NCBI GenBank assembly: GCA_001725215.1
Contig: MEFT01000124.1
Coordinates: 895 to 7,987, forward strand
Source: Clostridium sp. SCN 57-10
GTDB taxonomy: Bacteria > Bacillota > Clostridia > Oscillospirales > Butyricicoccaceae
Direction: 5' to 3'
Length of the DNA stretch: 7,093 nt
The first letter of the stretch is position 1. Each line of letters starts with the position of its first letter. Shown here piece after piece: positions 1 to 5,144 of the stretch. The position numbers and the translations under genes are program-made. The notes below the pieces were generated by a model. It was given only the letters and a program-made list of their open reading frames with translations, did not search any database and was not told the DNA's origin.

Positions 1-501
1 AATCGCACCTTCTGGAAAGTTTTGAATCGCGATGCCGATCGAAAGCGCAAACGCCGCCGTAACCGAAATAACGGGGTTTGCGCCCAGCATACCGGCAAGC
101 ACAACGCCGACGGCCATGCCCTCTGGAATGTTGTGCAGCGTAACGGCAAGCACAAGCATAAACGATTTGCCAAGGCGGGACGGTCTGCCCTCCGGGCTGT
201 CTGAGTCGAGGTGCAGATGGGGAATCACCGTGTCAAGCACGAGCAAAAACGCGATGCCGGCAAGGAATCCCACCACGGCCGGAACCCACGCAACGCCGCC
301 CGACTGTTCCGCCATATCGATGGCAGGAATGAGCAGCGACCAGACCGACGCCGCCATCATCACACCCGACGCGAAGCCGAGCAGTGCCTTCTGCAGGCGC
401 GGCTTCATTTCCCCCTTCATGAAAAACACCATCGCCGCACCGAGCGTCGTACCCAGAAACGGGATACCCGCCCCCAGCATAATTCTCAAGCTGTCGTTCA
501 T
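1..501 (-). CDS. ZIP-family divalent metal transporter, N-terminal part (runs off left edge)
   Basis: The minus strand is open from an ATG at 501 to the first base of the window, giving 167 residues of a family usually about 250-270 long; the C-terminus lies outside. Seen: hydrophobic segments near residues 5-27, 38-60, 72-92, 113-137 and 142-165. A histidine-containing loop PHLHLD lies at 94-99. The two hallmark ZIP metal-site motifs follow, HNIPEG at 123-128 and QNFPEG at 160-165. In this family (PF02535, bacterial ZupT-like and GufA-like members) these His, Asn and Glu residues form the binuclear metal site that moves Zn2+, Mn2+, Fe2+ or similar ions into the cytoplasm; the substrate cannot be told here. 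The ribosome binding site is weak (AGAGAG about 10 bases upstream). The gene is divergent from the DUF1697 gene, and its promoter contains a palindrome that could be a metal-regulator site. Confidence 0.93.
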   Translation of the reverse strand, partial: MNDSLRIMLGAGIPFLGTTLGAAMVFFMKGEMKPRLQKALLGFASGVMMAASVWSLLIPAIDMAEQSGGVAWVPAVVGFLAGIAFLLVLDTVIPHLHLDSDSPEGRPSRLGKSFMLVLAVTLHNIPEGMAVGVVLAGMLGANPVISVTAAFALSIGIAIQNFPEGAI

Positions 502-531
502 CTTATAATCTCTCTCTTTATCTATTTTTGT

Positions 532-544
532 CCGTCTTTGACGG
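532..544 (-). other. Small dyad in the ZIP gene leader
   Basis: CCGTC-TTT-GACGG (532-544) is a 5-bp perfect inverted repeat with a 3-base loop. It lies between the predicted transcription start (about 551) and the ribosome binding site of the ZIP gene. It could be a small leader hairpin. The TTGACG here, on the plus strand, could also be mistaken for a -35 box. Its importance is unknown. Confidence 0.25.
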
Positions 545-557
545 CAGCTGTGCAACG

Positions 558-586
558 ATTATAGCATATTTTTGCGCGCCGCAAAA
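558..586 (-). promoter_or_regulatory. Promoter of the ZIP gene with 17-bp palindrome (candidate operator)
   Basis: Read on the minus strand, an extended -10 (TGC followed by perfect TATAAT, 566-558) lies 17 bases after a weak -35-like TTTTGC (586-581). The segment 570-586 is a perfect inverted repeat, TTTTGCG-CGC-CGCAAAA, filling the space from the -35 to just upstream of the -10. A protein bound there would block RNA polymerase. The position next to a metal-transporter gene suggests a metal-responsive repressor, but that is inference. Confidence 0.6.
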
Positions 587-612
587 GACTTCTCACCGCT
601 TTTTCCCATGCC

Positions 613-641
613 TTCCCTTTCGCTCCGCTTCATGGTATACT
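613..641 (+). promoter_or_regulatory. Promoter of the DUF1697 gene
   Basis: An extended -10, TGG followed by TATACT (633-641), has a weak -35-like TTCCCT at 613-618 with a 17-base spacer. The start codon lies about 40 bases downstream. The extended -10 would compensate for the poor -35. Confidence 0.5.
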
Positions 642-686
642 GATTCAAAACTCACCGATACCGAGTACCCCAAGGAGGAAATACGG

Positions 687-1241
687 ATGAACTACGTCGT
701 GCTCTTTCGCGGAATCAACGTCGGCGGGAAAAACTCCGTCAAAATGGCCGACCTTACGCAATGCCTGATCGCACTCGGCCTGCGCAGTGTGCAAACTTAT
801 GTGCAAAGCGGCAACGCCGTTTTTGCGTCCGAGCATGACGAACGCACCTTGACACCGCGCATTCATGCCGCGTTTGCAAGCCGTTTCGGCTTTGAAAGCC
901 ATGTGATGATACGCAGTGCCGACGAAATGCGCGCGCTGGTCGAGCGGCTTCCGTTTTCCATCGAGGAAATCGCAGCGGCCGCAGCGGCCGATACGCAAGC
1001 CGAACACCTTTACGTTTATTTTGTCGAACAGACACCCACATCAGACGACGTCGCGCTGCTCTGTTCGGGTGACGTAACCGGGGATCTGCTTCGCGCAGGC
1101 GATCGGGCGCTCTATCTCCTCTGCCGCCAAAGCGTGCGCAATTATAAGCTGGCCGCTCGGCTCGGCAAAAAGCTCGGCCCATCCACCGCGCGCAACTGGA
1201 ACACCGTGCGAAAATTGTGCGAAATGCTATCCGATTTGTAG
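687..1241 (+). CDS. DUF1697 family protein
   Basis: This 184-residue protein has the normal length for the DUF1697 family (PF08002). Its N-terminus carries the family signature: a short hydrophobic strand followed by RGINVGGKN (8-16), then MADL (20-23) and YVQSGNAVF (38-46). The C-terminal part has the conserved pattern of a basic helix and the ending TARNWNTVRKLCEM (165-178). The family is widespread in bacteria as a single soluble cytoplasmic domain with no established biochemical role, so no reaction is assigned. The start at ATG 687 is chosen because AAGGAGG sits at 672-678 and similarity begins at residue 1; the frame is open further upstream to 528, but that part crosses the promoter. 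It is a monocistronic gene, closed by the shared hairpin terminator about 30 bases after its stop. Confidence 0.9.
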   Translation: MNYVVLFRGINVGGKNSVKMADLTQCLIALGLRSVQTYVQSGNAVFASEHDERTLTPRIHAAFASRFGFESHVMIRSADEMRALVERLPFSIEEIAAAAAADTQAEHLYVYFVEQTPTSDDVALLCSGDVTGDLLRAGDRALYLLCRQSVRNYKLAARLGKKLGPSTARNWNTVRKLCEMLSDL

Positions 1242-1272
1242 ATGCCGTCGAATTTAATACTATTTGGAATCA

Positions 1273-1318
1273 AAATGACAAAACAGCGGCGCCGCAAGGT
1301 GCCGCTGTTTTGTCATTT
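1273..1318. terminator. Bidirectional hairpin terminator shared by convergent genes
   Basis: The arms 1273-1290 and 1301-1318 are perfectly complementary over 18 bp, from AAATGACAAAACAGCGGC on the left. The stem can extend inward through one G-U pair and two C-G pairs to a GCAA tetraloop (1294-1297). Because the outer stem is A-rich on the left and T-rich on the right, transcripts from either strand end in a T-rich stretch. It therefore suits both the DUF1697 gene and the converging permease gene, whose TGA stop (1315-1313) lies within the right arm. Confidence 0.88.
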
Positions 1319-2179
1319 AATGATCATTGCGAGCGTACCTGCGACAACCAGACAAAGGCCGAGCAGCGCTCTCCGCGACAGCCGCTCTCCAAATACAACG
1401 TAAGAAAACGCGATCGTCACAAGGATGCTTAGCTTATCAATCGGCACGACAACGCTTGCAAGCCCATCTTGCAGCGCTTTGTAATAGCAAAGCCACGAAG
1501 CGCCGGTGGCAAGACCCGACAAGCAAATGAAGCCCAGCTCGCTTTTCGGCACCGCGCGAACGGCGTGCCGCTTGCCGGTAATGAGCACCACGACCCATGC
1601 CATGGCCAGTACGACGCACGTGCGGATCGCCGTACCCAGGTTCGACTCCACGCCCGCAATACCAACCTTGCCGAGAATCGCCGTCAGGCTTGCAAACACC
1701 GCGGAAAGCAGGGCGTAAAGCAGCCAAGCTTTACGCTTCGGCTTTACCTGCTCTGCCTGTTTTTTCTTTTGAATCATCAGATAAGTACCTGCTGCAATGG
1801 CAACCAGCGCGATAGCCTTGATCCAGCTGATTCCTTCTCCGAGGAAAATGACCGCAAGCAAAATGGTCAGCACCGTGCTCGACTTGTCGATCGGCACCAC
1901 TTGATTCACATCACCCAGCTGAAGCGCGCGGAAGTAACATAGCCAAGATGCGCCCGTGGCAAGGCCGGACAGGATCAGAAATACCCATGTCTTGGCGTCC
2001 ACCGCAGGGATAGAGGATTGAGAACCTACAATAAACACCATTATCCACGAAAACAGCAGAACCACAATCGTTCTGATCGCTGTCGCAACATTTGAATCGG
2101 TCTTTTTAATGCCGCATTTCGCAAGAATGGACGTCAGCCCGGCAAAAAATGCCGCGCCCAACGCAAAGATCACCCACAT
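1313..2179 (-). CDS. EamA/DMT superfamily permease with two EamA repeats
   Basis: This 288-residue integral membrane protein has about ten hydrophobic segments, the standard size of drug/metabolite transporter (DMT) superfamily members with two EamA (PF00892) domains. The halves are clear duplicates: GLATGASWLCY occurs at 72-82 and again at 222-232, exactly 150 residues apart. Both are followed by a VVPIDK motif, and TAIRT is also shared by both halves. The halves resemble the single-domain COG2510 membrane proteins (family knowledge). A lysine-rich loop (about 137-150) links them. Such proteins export or import small metabolites; the substrate here is unknown. ATG 2179 is chosen because AAAGGAGA (2194-2187) precedes it by 7 bases. 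The frame stays open 24 codons further, but that extension is charged, starts with TTG and lacks a ribosome binding site. It is monocistronic and convergent with the DUF1697 gene. Confidence 0.9.
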   Translation of the reverse strand: MWVIFALGAAFFAGLTSILAKCGIKKTDSNVATAIRTIVVLLFSWIMVFIVGSQSSIPAVDAKTWVFLILSGLATGASWLCYFRALQLGDVNQVVPIDKSSTVLTILLAVIFLGEGISWIKAIALVAIAAGTYLMIQKKKQAEQVKPKRKAWLLYALLSAVFASLTAILGKVGIAGVESNLGTAIRTCVVLAMAWVVVLITGKRHAVRAVPKSELGFICLSGLATGASWLCYYKALQDGLASVVVPIDKLSILVTIAFSYVVFGERLSRRALLGLCLVVAGTLAMIIK

Positions 2180-2222
2180 GGCAAACTCTCCTTTGATTGG
2201 TATTTGAATGACCGATTTTTTC

Positions 2223-2262
2223 CGCAGAGCGCTATGTATGCCTTCGGGCAATTACGCTCGCG
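2223..2262 (-). other. Structured element in the leader of the EamA permease gene
   Basis: A nested dyad: an outer stem of GAGCG/CGCTC plus CGC/GCG with one bulged base (2223-2231 with 2255-2262) encloses a 4-bp hairpin (2239-2242 with 2247-2250). The hairpin loop is CGAA on the minus strand and TTCG on the plus strand. It lies within the predicted roughly 107-base leader of the permease mRNA. It could be a cis-acting RNA structure, but it matches no riboswitch class I recognise. Confidence 0.35.
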
Positions 2263-2293
2263 ATCCGCCGCAGATTAGATGGCTTCATTTATT

Positions 2294-2323
2294 ATCATAC
2301 GCTTGCCTCTCCATGGAACGCAA
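2294..2323 (-). promoter_or_regulatory. Possible promoter of the EamA permease gene
   Basis: On the minus strand a TATGAT -10 (2299-2294) follows a poor -35-like TTGCGT (2323-2318) with an 18-base spacer. The start codon would lie about 110 bases downstream. This is the best candidate seen in the interval, but it is weak. Confidence 0.35.
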
Positions 2324-2352
2324 CGTTAAATTTCTCTTTGTGTTTTGGCATC

Positions 2353-2381
2353 TTGACAAGCTCATGAGAATAAAGTATATT
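2353..2381 (+). promoter_or_regulatory. Strong promoter of the ferredoxin/ArsR operon
   Basis: A perfect -35 TTGACA (2353-2358) and a near-perfect -10 TATATT (2376-2381) are separated by the ideal 17 bases. The predicted start is near 2388 and the first gene begins at 2415, so the leader is short. This is the best sigma-70/sigma-A promoter in the window. That fits a gene set that is high when derepressed and is held down by its own ArsR repressor. Confidence 0.85.
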
Positions 2382-2404
2382 AATAATGTCTTAAATACTT
2401 ATTT
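2369..2404. promoter_or_regulatory. AT-rich inverted repeat over the -10 and start point; candidate ArsR operator
   Basis: AATAAAGTAT (2369-2378) and ATACTTATTT (2395-2404) are inverted copies matching at 8 of 10 positions, with a perfect AAGTAT/ATACTT core. The half-site centres lie about two helical turns apart. The left arm overlaps the -10. An ArsR protein encoded in the same operon is the obvious candidate to bind it; this is inferred from position and AT-rich dyad symmetry only. Confidence 0.4.
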
Positions 2405-2414
2405 GGAGGTCTTC

Positions 2415-2621
2415 ATGAACACGCCAATCAGAATTGCTCAAGTCGGAAGCGAGTGTGTGGCCTGCGGCTGCTGCGTGCCGACCTGTCCTAAAAAGGCGAT
2501 ACACATCGAATCAGGTGTGCGTGCCCGGATTGACGAAAACAAATGCGTTGGCTGTGGCAAGTGTGCCAAAACGTGCCCTGCCGCCGTTATCACCATCGTG
2601 CAACGGAGGGTGGCGGTATGA
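2415..2621 (+). CDS. Small 2[4Fe-4S] ferredoxin
   Basis: This 68-residue protein has two complete cluster-binding motifs of the bacterial ferredoxin type (Fer4): C14-x2-C17-x2-C20-x3-C24-P and C44-x2-C47-x2-C50-x3-C54-P. In such proteins each motif supplies three ligands to one cubane and the fourth to the other. An extra cysteine (C19) sits inside the first motif. It lacks a signal peptide and is expected to be a soluble cytoplasmic electron carrier. Start ATG 2415 has GGAGGT at 2405-2410; the frame is open further upstream, but that part crosses the promoter. It is the first gene of a four-gene operon. Its TGA stop overlaps the ATG of the next gene (ATGA at 2618-2621), which implies coupled translation and probably a functional partnership with the membrane protein. 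Confidence 0.92.
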   Translation: MNTPIRIAQVGSECVACGCCVPTCPKKAIHIESGVRARIDENKCVGCGKCAKTCPAAVITIVQRRVAV

Positions 2622-3232
2622 AAAAGAACTGGCACGAATACCTCTGGATTGCGGAGCTGCTTTATTTGGTGCTTGGGCTAAGCAATATTCTGTTCGCCTG
2701 GCTGGGAATGCTTTTTTTCGCAATTCCGCTGCTCGTCGCCGTTTTCAGCGGCAGCAAGGCATACTGCAACCGATATTGCGGACGCGGGCAGCTGCTCGGC
2801 CATCTGGGCGGCAAGCTGAAGCTGTCCCGCAATGCGCCGCCGCCCAGATTTCTGCGCAGCCGCTGGTTTCGATACGGATTTCTCACCTTTTTCATGGCGA
2901 TGTTTGGTCTTATGCTGTTCAGCACCTATCAGGTCTTTACAGGGGCGCCGCTCCGCGAGACGGTGACGATTTTGTGGATGTTCAAGCTTCCGTGGCAATG
3001 GGTAGCGGTCGGTATGGTTTCTCCATGGATCGCGCAGTTTGCCTTCGGCTTTTTCGGCGTAATGCTGACCTCTACCGTACTCGGCCTTGTCACCATGGTT
3101 CTGTTTCGGCCTAGATCATGGTGCGTCTATTGCCCGATGGGCACCATGACACAGGGAATATGCAGTTTAAAACAAGGAAAGGAATGTGACGGCTGTGGAA
3201 GAACAGGCAAAGAAGATTGCGGAACTGCTTAA
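2618..3232 (+). CDS. NapH-like polytopic membrane protein with Fe-S-type cysteine motifs
   Basis: A 204-residue membrane protein with hydrophobic segments near residues 9-27, 29-44, 86-107, 115-134 and 137-163. After the second segment lies C50-x3-C54 in the stretch AYCNRYCGRGQLL. After the last lies C169-x2-C172-P-x-G in SWCVYCPMGTM. This arrangement resembles the Fer4_5 membrane domain of NapH/CcoG/RnfH-like proteins, which usually has CxxxCP in both places; here the first motif has Gly instead of Pro. Such proteins pass electrons between quinol or cytoplasmic ferredoxin and periplasmic or membrane partners (family knowledge). No canonical soluble 2[4Fe-4S] tail is present, only a short tail with C190, C193 and C201. 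The ferredoxin encoded just upstream may take that place. ATG 2618 overlaps the previous stop. The last 47 bases overlap the ArsR gene in another frame. Confidence 0.82.
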   Translation: MKKNWHEYLWIAELLYLVLGLSNILFAWLGMLFFAIPLLVAVFSGSKAYCNRYCGRGQLLGHLGGKLKLSRNAPPPRFLRSRWFRYGFLTFFMAMFGLMLFSTYQVFTGAPLRETVTILWMFKLPWQWVAVGMVSPWIAQFAFGFFGVMLTSTVLGLVTMVLFRPRSWCVYCPMGTMTQGICSLKQGKECDGCGRTGKEDCGTA

Positions 3233-3479
3233 AATGCTGGCCAACGAGCACCGGCTGCTCGTGCTGTGCGCCTTGATGCAGGGGCCACTTACCGTGGGTG
3301 AAATCCATAGGTTTACGCCCAACATTACGGCCTCCGCCTTGTCTCAGCATTTAACTCAGCTCAAAACGGCAGGCATACTGGACTCCGAAAAGCAAGGCAT
3401 GAACGTCGTATACAGAATACAGGACGAACGCGTCATCAAACTGATGGATGCAATCAAAGAACATTACTGCGCCGAGTGA
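3186..3479 (+). CDS. ArsR-family transcriptional repressor, BigR/SqrR/YgaV-like dithiol pattern
   Basis: This 97-residue winged-helix protein has the ArsR/SmtB layout: helix LLKMLANEHRLLVLCAL (14-30), GPLTVGEI (33-40), recognition helix SALSQHLTQLKTAGIL (50-65), and a wing with VVYRI (74-78), then a C-terminal dimer helix. The classical arsenic/metal site ELCVCDL is absent. C28 (in LVLCAL) and C95 (in HYCAE) match the positions of the two redox cysteines of BigR, SqrR and YgaV, which sense sulfide or persulfides. The GTG at 3186 has AAGGA seven bases upstream; an in-frame GTG at 3195 is also possible and would remove three residues. An ATG-TGA start-stop (3184-3189) overlaps the chosen start. 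The gene overlaps the membrane-protein gene by 47 bases. It probably autoregulates this operon via the AT-rich dyad at the promoter. Confidence 0.9.
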   Translation: MTAVEEQAKKIAELLKMLANEHRLLVLCALMQGPLTVGEIHRFTPNITASALSQHLTQLKTAGILDSEKQGMNVVYRIQDERVIKLMDAIKEHYCAE

Positions 3480-3493
3480 AAGGAATCAAGCGT

Positions 3494-3679
3494 ATGAAAA
3501 TCATTGTCAACCAAAGCAAATGTCCGCAGAATCACAAATGCCCCGCTATGGCGGTCTGCCCCAAGGGTTCCATTACACAAAAGGATTCTTTCTCCCTGCC
3601 CGTCATCAACCATGAAACCTGTATTGTCTGCGGAAAATGCATGAAGTTTTGCCCCATGGGCGCGTTTGAGAAGGTCTAA
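3494..3679 (+). CDS. Second small ferredoxin with atypical first cluster motif
   Basis: A 61-residue protein with a normal C-terminal motif C43-x2-C46-x2-C49-x3-C53-P. Its N-terminal motif is C10-x5-C16-x5-C22-P, in which CPQNHKCPAMAVCP replaces the usual CxxCxxCxxxCP. Only seven cysteines are present, so one cluster may be [3Fe-4S], may use another ligand such as His14, or may be absent. I recall this CPQNH-type pattern from small uncharacterised Fer4 proteins, so it is probably a genuine subfamily rather than damage. ATG 3494 is preferred because AAAGGA (3479-3484) lies nine bases upstream; the GTG at 3476 is also in frame but inside the ArsR gene. It is the last gene of the operon, 14 bases after the ArsR stop, and is followed by a strong terminator. 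Confidence 0.88.
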   Translation: MKIIVNQSKCPQNHKCPAMAVCPKGSITQKDSFSLPVINHETCIVCGKCMKFCPMGAFEKV

Positions 3680-3692
3680 CGAAATATAAGAG

Positions 3693-3736
3693 AACGCCGG
3701 CGCGTTCCCGCAAACACGGGACGCGCCGGCGTTTTT
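3693..3736. terminator. Rho-independent terminator of the ferredoxin/ArsR operon
   Basis: A 12-bp perfect stem, AACGCCGGCGCG (3693-3704) with CGCGCCGGCGTT (3722-3733), continues after a one-base bulge into CCCG/CGGG (3707-3710 with 3717-3720) and a six-base loop CAAACA. TTTTT at 3732-3736 follows on the plus strand. On the minus strand the trailing sequence is only moderately T-rich, so it may also stop the converging ABC-transporter transcript, whose last stop codon lies ten bases away, but less strongly. Confidence 0.92.
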
Positions 3737-3745
3737 ATATACTCT

Positions 3746-4471
3746 CTAATAAAGAATTTTGCTTAAAAACTCTTTGGTACGCGGGTTGCGCGGGTTTGTA
3801 AACATTTCTTCCGGCGTGCCGCTCTCGGCAATGACGCCATCATCCATAAATAAAACCCTATCGGAAATTTCGCGCGCGAAGCCCATCTCGTGCGTCACGA
3901 TGACGGTCGTCATTCCTTCTTTGACCAAATCTTTGATGACCTGCAGCACCTCGCCCACCATTTCGGGGTCGAGCGCGCTTGTCGGCTCGTCAAACAGCAT
4001 AATCTCCGGCTCCATGGCGAGCGCACGCACAATGGCAAGCCGCTGCTTCTGCCCGCCGGACAGCCTGCCCGGGTGCTCATGAAGCTTATCGTACAGCCCC
4101 ACCTTATTGAGCAGGGCGGCAGCCTGCTCGCGCGCTTCGGTCTGCGGCTTTTTCTTCAGCATCACGGGCGCCATCGTGATGTTTTGCTCGACCGTCAAAT
4201 GCGGAAATACATTGAACTGCTGAAATACCATGCCCATTTTCTGGCGGTACAAATCGATGTTTTTCTTTTTGCCCGTGATCTCCTCTCCGTCGAGGAAGAT
4301 CTGTCCCTCGTCGGGCATCTCTATCAGATTGAGGCAGCGCAGAAACGTACTTTTGCCTCCGCCCGAGGGGCCGATAACTGAAACGACCTCCTGCGGTGCG
4401 ATATGCTCGCTGACGCCCTTGAGCACATGCAGCTTGCCGAAGCTCTTGTGCAGGTCTACCGTCTTAATCAT
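3746..4471 (-). CDS. Polar amino-acid ABC transporter ATP-binding protein (GlnQ/ArtP-type)
   Basis: This 241-residue ATPase is the full length of the GlnQ/HisP family. All ABC motifs are visible: Walker A GPSGGGKST (34-42), the Q-loop in MVFQQFNVFPHLT (81-93), signature LSGGQKQR (137-144), Walker B IMLFDE (157-162), D-loop SALD (165-168) and switch histidine H194 in VTHEMGFA. FQQFNVFPHLT is typical of the polar amino-acid uptake branch. It acts as a dimer on the inner face of the membrane to power uptake through the permease encoded just upstream. ATG 4471 is chosen because GGAGGA (4486-4481) precedes it by nine bases and because it overlaps the permease stop by eight bases (4464-4471), a coupling arrangement. 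It is the last gene of the importer operon. Confidence 0.96.
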   Translation of the reverse strand: MIKTVDLHKSFGKLHVLKGVSEHIAPQEVVSVIGPSGGGKSTFLRCLNLIEMPDEGQIFLDGEEITGKKKNIDLYRQKMGMVFQQFNVFPHLTVEQNITMAPVMLKKKPQTEAREQAAALLNKVGLYDKLHEHPGRLSGGQKQRLAIVRALAMEPEIMLFDEPTSALDPEMVGEVLQVIKDLVKEGMTTVIVTHEMGFAREISDRVLFMDDGVIAESGTPEEMFTNPRNPRTKEFLSKILY

Positions 4472-5144
4472 GCTTTGCCATCCTCCTTTCGAATCCACCG
4501 ACCAGCTTGCTAACGCAGAAGGTCATGACGAAGTATAGAAAGCCCACCACGATGAGCGGCTCAAGCACCAGATAAGTGGCCCCAGACACGGTTTTGAACG
4601 ACGTCATCAAATCGCCAATTAGAAAGGTGGACGCAAGCGAGGTTTCTTTGAGCATCATAACAAACTCGTTTCCGAGGGCGGGTAGAATGTTTTTCACCGC
4701 CTGCGGCATCACGACGCGCAGCATGGTCTGCCGCGCGTTCAGCCCCAGACTGCGCGCAGCCTCGGTCTGCCCGCGGTCGACCGCCTGAATGCCCGAGCGT
4801 ATGACCTCAGACACATAAGCCGCCGAATTAAAGGAAAGCGCCAGCGCCACACAGGTGAACTTGCTCAGGTTGAGCACCGAAAACCACTGCGGAATCATCA
4901 GGTAGAAAAAGTAAAGCTGCAGCAGAATGGGCGTGCCGCGGATGACCTCAACATAGACGCTCGCCACCCAGCGCAGCGGCGCAATGCGCGATCGGCGTAG
5001 CATGGTCACCAACGCGCCGAACAAAACGCCGAAGATCACGGCAATGAGCGTCAGCTGCAGCGTATAGCCAACGCCTTTGAGTAAAAAGACCTGCCAATAT
5101 TTTTGCAATACCGATATGGTGTTGCTTACCATGCTGTCAAGCAA
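4464..5144 (-). CDS. Polar amino-acid ABC transporter permease (HisM/GlnP-type), probable TTG start
   Basis: This 226-residue inner-membrane permease belongs to the HisM/GlnP/ArtM branch (BPD_transp_1). Seen: an N-terminal hydrophobic segment (about 25-48), the conserved EVIRGTPILLQLYFFY stretch (66-81), and the EAA loop EAARSLGLN (128-136) that docks on the ATPase, then MPQAV and a C-terminal membrane segment. One gene probably forms a homodimer. The usual choice of start would be ATG 5132, but it has no ribosome binding site at a workable distance: GGAGG (5157-5153) is 20 bases away. TTG 5144 lies eight bases after GGAGG and overlaps the preceding stop by eight bases, exactly as the next junction does, so it is preferred. 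The difference is four residues. Confidence 0.94.
   Translation of the reverse strand: MLDSMVSNTISVLQKYWQVFLLKGVGYTLQLTLIAVIFGVLFGALVTMLRRSRIAPLRWVASVYVEVIRGTPILLQLYFFYLMIPQWFSVLNLSKFTCVALALSFNSAAYVSEVIRSGIQAVDRGQTEAARSLGLNARQTMLRVVMPQAVKNILPALGNEFVMMLKETSLASTFLIGDLMTSFKTVSGATYLVLEPLIVVGFLYFVMTFCVSKLVGGFERRMAKHD

Noticed and set aside
32..508. Plus-strand 158-codon open frame
   Set aside because: It is antisense to the ZIP gene, whose minus-strand translation carries HNIPEG and QNFPEG motifs; the plus frame shows no family signature.
528..686. 53-codon N-terminal extension of the DUF1697 frame
   Set aside because: It crosses the promoter, has no ribosome binding site, and family similarity begins at the ATG at 687, which has AAGGAGG upstream.
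2180..2251. 24-codon N-terminal extension of the EamA permease
   Set aside because: It would begin with TTG without a ribosome binding site, is charged rather than hydrophobic, and the ATG at 2179 has a strong AAAGGAGA.
2434..3114. 226-codon plus-strand frame across the ferredoxin and membrane-protein genes
   Set aside because: A shadow frame; the genes in the other frames have intact cysteine motifs, membrane segments and ribosome binding sites.
3890..4381. 163-codon plus-strand frame
   Set aside because: It is antisense to the ABC ATPase, which has every ABC motif on the minus strand.
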